The notes under the pieces: generated by a model
Told to the model about the DNA's origin: nothing
Seen by the model: only the letters and a program-made list of their open reading frames with translations
Database searches by the model: none
Made by a program: the position numbers and the translations under genes
Shown here: piece after piece, positions 1 through 5,883 of the stretch
Layout of the letters: every line of letters begins with the position of its first letter
Position numbering within the stretch: the first letter of the stretch is position 1
Source: an uncultured Campylobacter sp.
GTDB taxonomy: Bacteria > Campylobacterota > Campylobacteria > Campylobacterales > Campylobacteraceae
Assembly: GCF_938018035.1 (NCBI RefSeq)
Contig: NZ_CALIJF010000335.1
Coordinates: forward strand, 1-10,401
Length of the DNA stretch: 10,401 bases
Direction: 5' to 3'

Positions 1-253
1 TTCAAATGATATTTACGATATATTGTATTGTGCGGCGGATTAAATGCTGCTTAATGCTTTTATTGCAAGCACGGAAACGGATGAGTTGAGAGCAAAAACC
101 CAGCGCCAACTAGCATTCACGCCGCAATCGAGATAAAATCGCAATAAGATGATCCGTGGCGATAAGCAAGCCCCCTTACAGTAAAATTGCCAGCCAATGA
201 ACCTGCGCTGAATAGGCTGCAAATTTATCTTAAATTTAAACCATGTCCTACAT
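1..253. other. Region without a supported gene, downstream of priA
   Basis: I see no gene I can support here. One minus-strand frame stays open for about 60 codons (222 to 40, TTG start), but it has no Shine-Dalgarno sequence and resembles no family I recognise. The other frames are broken by stops. No tRNA cloverleaf and no hairpin with a T-tract was found, so priA has no visible intrinsic terminator in this stretch. Whatever gene lies to the left is outside the window. Confidence 0.5.
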
Positions 254-3112
254 CTAGCCGAAGTTTACGGGATCCATATCGATCTCGACGGGCAGATGCT
301 CAAGCGCGCGCGCAGCATTAATAAGCGGCACGTGTGAGCCAGCGCGCAGCAGAATTTCAAAGCGAAATTTCGACGCGATATAGGCGATACCCGCCTTGCC
401 GTAGCCGATGATCTCAAAGCCCTCGCTCGCCTTCTCTTTCAAATACTGCGCGTAATTTTCGGCAGTATTTTCGGCCGATAAATTTATAAAATTTTGCGCG
501 CTGCTCTTTCTTTCAGGCTTTAAATTTGCGCTGTCCGCGCCTGCGTCGCAAGCTAAAATTTGCGCGGCATTTTTCAAATTTGAAGTGTTTTTTTGATGGT
601 TTAAATTTGCATCACCCGCGCACAGATCCGAGCTTTGAAATTTAAAATTTGATATTTGCTTGCCGCCCTGCTGCGCAGAATTTTCTAAATTTAAAGCGCT
701 TGAGCTTGCGTGTCCCGCACCTGCTTCGGCGCATCTCTCGGTAGTGTTTATATCCGCCCTCATATCATCGCCCGTGCTCGCTCGCAAAGCAAACGCGCTA
801 CCTCCCGCCTGTTTGCGACGTAAAAGCTCAAGCGCGGCGTTCATTATCTCGTCCGCCGCCTTTTCGTTTTTATGCGAAATCAACACGCGCAAAAGCCGCA
901 TATACGGCGGATATAGCCCCTCGCGAAACTCCGCTTCGTCGCGTAAAAAATCGTCGTAGTTTTCGATATAATCCCTAAAAAAGCCGCTCTGGCGCGTCTG
1001 TATGACGACCCTGCCCTGCCCCGAGCGACCCGCGCGGCCCGCCACCTGCATCGCAAGCGCTAACGTCTTCTCGCACGCCCTAAAATCGGGATAGCTCAGA
1101 TGCTCGTCAATCCCCATTATCACCGCAAGATCGACGCCATGGTAATCGTGCCCCTTACTAAGCATCTGCGTGCCTACCAAAATGTCGATTTTATGGGCGT
1201 TGAAGTTATTTAGCAGCGCCTCAAGCTTGCGCTGCGTGGTGATCTCGTCGCGATCAAATTTTGCGATGCGAGCGCTCGGGAAACGCGCCGCAAGCTGTGC
1301 CGCAAGCTCGCCGGTGCCGATCTTGCGCGCCTGCATCACCTCGCCGCCGCAGTTTTCGCAAGACGCCCTGTAGAACGTGCTAAAGCCGCAGTAATGGCAC
1401 TTCAGCGCCGCAGCGTCCGCGTGATAGCTCATCCCGACGGCGCAAAACGGGCAGCGCACGATCTGCCCGCAGTTTTCGCAAACCATATATTTGTAGTTCG
1501 CGCGCGTCGGCAAAAACATGACCGCCTGCTTGCCGGCTTCGAGGCTGCGCCCGATCTCTGTTAAAATTTTAGGGCTCAGCCCCGTCTCGCTCTCGTCGAA
1601 AATGAAGCGCTTGGCGCTGCTAAAATAGGTGCCGCGCAGGCGGAAGTGCGGCTGCTTCGCGTAGGTGCTAAGCGCGGGCGTCGCGGAGCCCAAAACCACG
1701 CGGATGCCAAGCTTTTTGCCGACGAAAATCGCGGCGTCGCGGGCATTCATGCGCGGTGCGGCGGCCGATTTGTAGCTGTCGTCGTGCTCCTCGTCCACGA
1801 CTATGAGACCCAGATCGCTAAAGGGCAAAAACAGCGCCGAGCGGGCACCTGCGATGAGCCGGATCTCGCCTGCGTTAAATTTCGCTAAAATTTCACGCTT
1901 GTTTTTGGGCGAAATTTTGGAGTGCCAGACGCCGAGCCGCTCGCCGAAATAGCTCTGTAGCCGCTTCGTCATCTGCGGCGTGAGCGAGATTTCTGGCATC
2001 AAAAACAGCGCCTGCTTGCCAGCAGCGAGCGCCTGCGCGATCAGCGCGATATAAATTTCGCTCTTGCCGCTGCCCGTATCGCCGAAAATCAGCGAGGTTG
2101 CATTGGCTTCGGCAAATTTACGCGCTTGCTCCTGCGCGGGGGTGAGGTTTGGAATTTTACCTATTTGAAGCGTAGATAGCGGCTGCGAAATAGGACTTTC
2201 GGCGACAGCAGCGGAATTTTGAATTGAGATGGAATTTTGCGCTGAAGTAGAATTTTGAATCAAAACAGAATTCTCTCCCTTGGTAAAATCCCGCTCTTGG
2301 ATCGAATTTTGCGCGATGGCTAAATTTTGTTTGTATGCCGAACTCGGCGCGGTAACAAAATTTATGGCGGTCTTCATGGCGACAGAATTTTGAATCAATG
2401 CGAAATTTTGAATTGAGACGGAATTTAGTTCATTGAAAAAGTCCCTCTCTTGGATAGGATTTTGCGCGGCGGTAGAATTTAAAGCCAAATTTTGCGAGAT
2501 AGAATTTGGCGCTTGCTTTAAATTTTGTTTTTGCGTAGAATTCGGCGCGATGACGGAATTTATGACGGTAACAGAATTTTCTATGATAGTAGAATTTCTC
2601 GTCAATGCAGAATTTTGGATTGAAATGGAATTTTGTGTGGCATTAAAATTTCCATCGAGCGTAGAATTTTGTGTGGTGATGGAATCCTGCTCGGAAATAA
2701 AATTTTGTTCGCGGGTAGAAGTTTGCTTGCAAGCGGAGGTTGGCTTACTAACGGAAATTTGCTTGCAAGCACAATTCCGCTCGGTAGTAGGATCCTCCTG
2801 CAAATTCCGCAAATCCTGCGCCGTATCGCTTGTAGGTTCGAAAATCCCAAATGCAACGCCCTTTTCGCAGACATAGTAGTACGCGATAAAATTTGCAAGT
2901 GCGATCTGAAACGGGCTAAATTTAAGCTGCGAAATCTCTAAAATTTCCTTGGTTTTGAAGGTCGGCTTTGCAACCTCGCGCAGGATCACGGCGGATTTGA
3001 CGCTCGATTTTACGGGAACGGATACGATTTGATAAGTTGGGATTTTAAAATTTGAACTATAAGTAAGCGGCTTTAGGCTGGCGCCCAAAACCGCAACTTC
3101 ATAATAGAGCAT
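254..3112 (-). CDS. priA: Primosomal protein N' (replication restart helicase PriA) with two large low-complexity inserts
   Basis: PriA is a superfamily 2 3'-to-5' DNA helicase that recognises stalled forks and reloads the replicative helicase. Visible in order: an N-terminal 3'-DNA-end-binding region (about residues 1-95); a low-complexity hexapeptide-repeat insert (about 115-305); Walker A GDTGSGKS (344-351); the DEEH box (440-443); eight zinc-binding cysteines (545, 548, 554, 557, 572, 575, 585, 588); GTQMLSKGH (648-656); the motif VI region QVAGRAGRSG (689-698); and a C-terminal domain ending in DMDP. A second non-conserved insert (about 771-888) splits the C-terminal domain. At 952 residues it is far longer than E. 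coli PriA (732) or, from memory, other Campylobacter PriA (about 620). All core motifs are intact, so it is probably functional. I see no recognisable winged-helix domain; the repeats sit where it would be. The ATG is 4 nt after the pseudopilin stop and lacks a Shine-Dalgarno sequence. Confidence 0.95.
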   Translation of the reverse strand: MLYYEVAVLGASLKPLTYSSNFKIPTYQIVSVPVKSSVKSAVILREVAKPTFKTKEILEISQLKFSPFQIALANFIAYYYVCEKGVAFGIFEPTSDTAQDLRNLQEDPTTERNCACKQISVSKPTSACKQTSTREQNFISEQDSITTQNSTLDGNFNATQNSISIQNSALTRNSTIIENSVTVINSVIAPNSTQKQNLKQAPNSISQNLALNSTAAQNPIQERDFFNELNSVSIQNFALIQNSVAMKTAINFVTAPSSAYKQNLAIAQNSIQERDFTKGENSVLIQNSTSAQNSISIQNSAAVAESPISQPLSTLQIGKIPNLTPAQEQARKFAEANATSLIFGDTGSGKSEIYIALIAQALAAGKQALFLMPEISLTPQMTKRLQSYFGERLGVWHSKISPKNKREILAKFNAGEIRLIAGARSALFLPFSDLGLIVVDEEHDDSYKSAAAPRMNARDAAIFVGKKLGIRVVLGSATPALSTYAKQPHFRLRGTYFSSAKRFIFDESETGLSPKILTEIGRSLEAGKQAVMFLPTRANYKYMVCENCGQIVRCPFCAVGMSYHADAAALKCHYCGFSTFYRASCENCGGEVMQARKIGTGELAAQLAARFPSARIAKFDRDEITTQRKLEALLNNFNAHKIDILVGTQMLSKGHDYHGVDLAVIMGIDEHLSYPDFRACEKTLALAMQVAGRAGRSGQGRVVIQTRQSGFFRDYIENYDDFLRDEAEFREGLYPPYMRLLRVLISHKNEKAADEIMNAALELLRRKQAGGSAFALRASTGDDMRADINTTERCAEAGAGHASSSALNLENSAQQGGKQISNFKFQSSDLCAGDANLNHQKNTSNLKNAAQILACDAGADSANLKPERKSSAQNFINLSAENTAENYAQYLKEKASEGFEIIGYGKAGIAYIASKFRFEILLRAGSHVPLINAARALEHLPVEIDMDPVNFG
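2214..2807. repeat. Degenerate 18-bp tandem array with one RAATTY site per unit, inside priA
   Basis: About 594 bp contain 25 exact RAATTY hexamers (GAATTT, AAATTT, GAATTC, AAATTC). Sites start at 2214, 2232, 2250, 2268, 2304, 2322, 2358, 2385, 2403, 2421, 2475, 2487, then at 2502, 2520, 2538, 2556, 2574, 2592, 2610, 2628, 2646 and 2664 at exactly 18-bp steps, then 2700, 2755 and 2802. Several missing steps hold one- or two-base variants in register (GAACTC at 2340, GGATTT at 2457, GAATCC at 2682, GAAGTT at 2718, CAATTC at 2772). In the protein the unit is six residues, commonly x-x-Q-N-S-x, the hexamer lying within the CAA-AAT-TCx codons. The reading frame is kept throughout. Function unknown; the protein segment is probably a flexible linker. 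Confidence 0.93.
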
Positions 3113-3128
3113 TTAGCTATTGAGCTAA
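3113..3128 (-). promoter_or_regulatory. Small hairpin overlapping the pseudopilin stop, directly before the priA start
   Basis: A perfect 6-bp inverted repeat, TTAGCT-CAAT-AGCTAA on the minus strand, ends at the base before the priA ATG and contains the pseudopilin TAG stop (3119-3117). It occupies the place where a Shine-Dalgarno sequence would be, and none is present. A ribosome finishing the pseudopilin would melt it, so it could enforce translational coupling. The stem has only two G-C pairs and may be chance. Confidence 0.4.
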
Positions 3129-3599
3129 GGATTGACAAAGAGGCTCTTGATGATTGCAGTCGAACGAACCGATATTAGCCCTTGAGCCTGCAGGTCTAGA
3201 ATCAGCAGTCGGATAGTAGTTAAAAGTAGTTGATTGACCGGCAACGGTAGCTGTATATGTGGATGTAGCATTAGCATTACCATTTGTAACTAAGCTCCAG
3301 CCGTTTCTGCCACCAGCTCTCATAGGATAGATGGGCTGCTGCAAAACACCTTCAAAAAGCGTACCTGCTACATCTGGATTAGCTTCTAAACCCGGCCACG
3401 CAGTCACGCCTCTCATCATATTCTCGCTTCTAACTAGCGAAAGTCCGCTTCTAATAGCGGCGATATCCCCACGCATCTTAGCGATCGTAGCATCATCGCG
3501 CGTAGCGGCTAATCTAGGCACCGCGATGCCCGCCAAAATACCTAAAACGACGATGACGAAAACAAGCTCAATCATCGTAAAAGCTTTTAAATTTTTCAT
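3117..3599 (-). CDS. Type IV pilin-like / type II secretion pseudopilin
   Basis: This 160-residue protein has a class III prepilin leader. A short basic leader MKNLKA is followed by Phe7, with Glu11 at mature position +5, then a hydrophobic helix to about residue 28 (FTMIELVFVIVVLGILAGIA). The prepilin peptidase site would be Ala6/Phe7; Ala instead of Gly at -1 is, from memory, common in Campylobacterota. The rest is a small variable periplasmic domain, rich in Thr, Asn and Gly between about 104 and 145, with two cysteines near the C-terminus (148 and 155) that could form a disulfide. Pseudopilins build short periplasmic fibres; in Campylobacter the Cts pseudopilins serve DNA uptake, but I cannot assign this one to a named Cts gene. 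The start is supported by AAGGA 6 nt upstream and its own -10 box. It is the first gene of a unit with priA. Confidence 0.88.
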   Translation of the reverse strand: MKNLKAFTMIELVFVIVVLGILAGIAVPRLAATRDDATIAKMRGDIAAIRSGLSLVRSENMMRGVTAWPGLEANPDVAGTLFEGVLQQPIYPMRAGGRNGWSLVTNGNANATSTYTATVAGQSTTFNYYPTADSRPAGSRANIGSFDCNHQEPLCQSLAQ

Positions 3600-3605
3600 G
3601 TTAAA

Positions 3606-3610
3606 TCCTT
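3606..3610 (-). promoter_or_regulatory. Ribosome binding site of the pseudopilin gene
   Basis: AAGGA on the minus strand lies 6 nt before the ATG at 3599 and fixes that start. Confidence 0.7.
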
Positions 3611-3627
3611 TGATTTAAAGTGAGATG

Positions 3628-3633
3628 ATTATA
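3628..3633 (-). promoter_or_regulatory. Sigma-70-type -10 box for the pseudopilin-priA unit
   Basis: A perfect TATAAT on the minus strand, in the context TTTAGCTATAATC, lies 28 nt upstream of the pseudopilin ATG. The upstream stretch is A/T-rich with no clear -35 box, as is usual in Campylobacter. It lies in the 94-nt gap after psd, so this unit is probably transcribed independently of the psd operon. Confidence 0.7.
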
Positions 3634-3693
3634 GCTAAATTTAAATAAAATTAATTTTAGTTAAAGAAAAAATCCTGCATTTTAAATGGAATT

Positions 3694-4752
3694 TTATGAA
3701 ATTTCATTAAATTCTGCGATTTTTTGTCCGAATTTTACGGACGTATCAGTCAGGGTTTCAAATTTCAAAAATTCGCTTTGCGCTACGAGCACGATCGTCG
3801 AGCCCAGCTCAAAATTTCCCAAATGATCGCCCTTTTTAAAGTTTAAATTTTCATATTCGTAAAGCGCCTCAGATCTACTTGCGCATGCATTCGTCTGTAT
3901 TCGCGCATCAAAATCAAATCTCATCTTGCCGACGTTTAAAGCGCCCACAAAAACCATCCATAAAATCCCGCCGTTACGCATCTTGCACTTTAAAATCACG
4001 CGCTCGTTTTTGGCGTAGAGGTTTGGAATTTTAAGTAAAAATTTCTTCGCCACGCTGTAAAGATCAGCAGGTATGTAAAGCGCCTCCGTCACGCTCAGGT
4101 CGCACGGCGCGTGATAATGATGATAATCGCGCGGGCTTAGATAGATGTTTGCGTAGCTTAAATTTACGCCCTTTGTATTTTCGCCGTCTTGGGCATCCTC
4201 TGCGCTCGTTTCGCGGCTCGCGCTATTTTCATCTCTGTAAATTTCAGCTTGCACGCCGCTCGCGACATAAGTTGCGCCGCTTTCGCCGCTTATGATTTTT
4301 GCTTGCGCGGCGCGAAATTTCATCCCTGCGCCGGCATCTTTTGCGCATCCGGTTCCAACCTCGCCGCTCCCGTTCGTAGTAACCGCCTCGTCATCTAAAT
4401 TTTTAACCGCTCCGCCGCTTTCGCTTGCCGTAAACGTGCGCCCCAGCAGCTCGCTAAGGCTATATTCGCAGCCTTTTACGCTAAAAGCCCGCAGATCGGC
4501 GCAGGTTCCGCTCTCAAAGATCACGCCGTCGCTAGGGCTTATAAAAGCCGTCTCATCTGCCGCTATCTCGCGCGGGCGCAGCAAGCGGCGAGTAAAAAGA
4601 GCGTTTAGGCTTGCGTAGCTTTGCGGCGGATCGAATTCGCTCATATCAATTTTAAAAAATTCCACATATTTGCGGTTGATAAAATTTTGTATAAATTTAG
4701 GGAATTTCGCCGCGGCGATAACCCCAAAAATCCTCGAAATAAAACTTCTCAT
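3694..4752 (-). CDS. psd: Phosphatidylserine decarboxylase proenzyme
   Basis: Psd decarboxylates phosphatidylserine to phosphatidylethanolamine at the inner membrane. The proenzyme cuts itself at LGST (316-319), turning Ser318 into the pyruvoyl prosthetic group and giving a large beta chain (1-317) and a 35-residue alpha chain. Other conserved elements are SPSDG (72-76), where Asp75 corresponds to the catalytic Asp of E. coli Psd, and YLSPRDYHHYHAP (204-216), containing the catalytic His, probably His214. At 352 residues it is longer than usual family members (about 260-320 residues), because a low-complexity, Ala/Ser/Gly/Glu-rich segment (about 105-196) sits between SELLG and the NLSYANIYLS strand. 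All catalytic residues are present, so activity is expected. The ATG follows the TAG of the metallophosphoesterase with no gap, and AAAGG 5 nt upstream supports it. Last gene of the operon. Confidence 0.95.
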   Translation of the reverse strand: MRSFISRIFGVIAAAKFPKFIQNFINRKYVEFFKIDMSEFDPPQSYASLNALFTRRLLRPREIAADETAFISPSDGVIFESGTCADLRAFSVKGCEYSLSELLGRTFTASESGGAVKNLDDEAVTTNGSGEVGTGCAKDAGAGMKFRAAQAKIISGESGATYVASGVQAEIYRDENSASRETSAEDAQDGENTKGVNLSYANIYLSPRDYHHYHAPCDLSVTEALYIPADLYSVAKKFLLKIPNLYAKNERVILKCKMRNGGILWMVFVGALNVGKMRFDFDARIQTNACASRSEALYEYENLNFKKGDHLGNFELGSTIVLVAQSEFLKFETLTDTSVKFGQKIAEFNEIS

Positions 4753-5880
4753 CTATGCCTTTCTAAGCTTAAGCAGCGCGATCTCGGCATCGGCAAAGAC
4801 CCTTATCGGCGGCCCCCAAAACCCTACGCCGCTGCTTACGTAAATTTGCTTCAGCCCGTCGTTATACAGCCCGTAAAGATACTTCTGGCTAAGCAGTACC
4901 AAAAGCGTCCACGGAAAAATTTGCCCCGCGTGCGTGTGTCCGCAGATACACAGATCGACCTCGTCGCGCACAAAATTCACGACGTATTTTGGCTGATGCG
5001 CGAGTAAAATTTTAGGTTTATCGGGGTCTGCTTGCGCTAGCGCAGTGCTTAGATCGGGCTGCATGTATCCGAAGCGAAAGCCGCTAAGATCGTGTACGCC
5101 CATTAAATTTAGCCCCTCAAATTCCACGCTTTCGTTTTGCAGCACCCGCACGCCCGCTTTTTGCATTGCCGCGATAAGCCCGCTTGCGTCGCCGCGATAA
5201 TACTCGTGGTTGCCCGTGACGAAAAAGATGGGCTTTTTGATCGCCTCAAGAGGCTGCAAAATATCCCCGAGCTCATCTGAGCGCAGATCAAACATATCGC
5301 CCACGATCAGCAGCGCATCGTAATTTAGCGAGTTTATCTGCGCTACGACGCCTTGCAAAAACTCCTTTTTCAAAAACTCGCCCAGATGCACGTCCGAGAT
5401 GACGGCAAAGCTTAGCTCGCGAGCTAAGCTTTTGATTTTTATTTCGCGCTCGGTGACTTTCGGTATCTTTAGCGCATTATAAAGCCCTTTAAAAATATAG
5501 CTAAACGCCATTATTACGAAGGTTATGTCGATGAAGGTTTTTAAAAATTTTCGCCTGTTTTGGCTAAATTTAACCACATGCGCGGCTGCGCTTAGCACAT
5601 CGTAAGCAAGGCAGATAAAAAAGAGCGAAAAGGACGCTGCCATGCAAAATACACATAGCTTATAAAGCAGCTCGTTTTTAAAGCTTCCATTAAGCCCAAA
5701 ACCCGCAAAAAATATTGCATCTAAAATTGCTAAAGCTACGCAAAGTAAGCTCAAGGCGGGGCGAAAGATCACGAAATTTTTATATGGCGTAAAGCGCGCG
5801 CCGATCGATCTATAAACGTAAAGATTAAAAAACAGAAATAAAACCGTGCCGACGATCGGAAAAATATAGGCGCTTTTCAA
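4753..5880 (-). CDS. Membrane-anchored calcineurin-like metallophosphoesterase
   Basis: The N-terminal third has four predicted membrane segments (about 4-24, 38-63, 70-95, 117-135). The catalytic domain follows with all metal-ligand motifs: SDVHLG (Asp163, His165), GDMFD (Asp195), GNHE (223-226), AHQP (His295) and GHTHAG (314-319). This is the YkuE/LpxG-like arrangement of a dinuclear metal phosphoesterase tethered to the membrane; the active site probably faces the cytoplasm. The substrate is not visible from sequence. A lipid or nucleotide-lipid pyrophosphate is reasonable given the membrane anchor and the adjacent psd; from memory C. jejuni Cj0846 sits next to psd in the same way. The start is TTG, supported by AAGG 7 nt upstream within the end of the regulator gene. 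It begins 3 nt after the regulator stop and abuts psd. Confidence 0.9.
   Translation of the reverse strand: MKSAYIFPIVGTVLFLFFNLYVYRSIGARFTPYKNFVIFRPALSLLCVALAILDAIFFAGFGLNGSFKNELLYKLCVFCMAASFSLFFICLAYDVLSAAAHVVKFSQNRRKFLKTFIDITFVIMAFSYIFKGLYNALKIPKVTEREIKIKSLARELSFAVISDVHLGEFLKKEFLQGVVAQINSLNYDALLIVGDMFDLRSDELGDILQPLEAIKKPIFFVTGNHEYYRGDASGLIAAMQKAGVRVLQNESVEFEGLNLMGVHDLSGFRFGYMQPDLSTALAQADPDKPKILLAHQPKYVVNFVRDEVDLCICGHTHAGQIFPWTLLVLLSQKYLYGLYNDGLKQIYVSSGVGFWGPPIRVFADAEIALLKLRKA
4758..4762 (-). promoter_or_regulatory. Ribosome binding site of psd
   Basis: AAAGG within the last codons of the metallophosphoesterase gene, 5 nt before the psd ATG. Stop and start codons abut (TAGATG), so the two genes are probably translationally coupled. 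Confidence 0.6.
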
Positions 5881-5883
5881 ACT

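Noticed and set aside
40..222. 60-codon minus-strand open frame from a TTG
   Set aside because: No Shine-Dalgarno sequence, no recognisable family, and a mixed Trp/Arg/Cys composition unlike the neighbouring genes; not supportable as a gene or as a named remnant.
2197..2770. CRISPR-like array or left-handed beta-helix hexapeptide protein
   Set aside because: There are no conserved direct repeats with unique spacers, and the hexads lack the regular Ile/Leu/Val position and small residues of beta-helix hexapeptides; a disordered linker is more likely.
2433..2876. 147-codon antisense open frame opposite the priA array, with Glu/Lys-Phe hexads
   Set aside because: Its pattern is the reverse reading of the palindromic repeat core; it has no separate domain and no clear Shine-Dalgarno sequence. 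Kept as a finding about the repeat, not as a gene.
3650..3693. Intrinsic terminator between psd and the pseudopilin gene
   Set aside because: An imperfect AAATTCC/GGATTT pairing with a following T run can be drawn on the minus strand, but the stem has a bulge and a 12-nt AT-rich loop and would be very weak.
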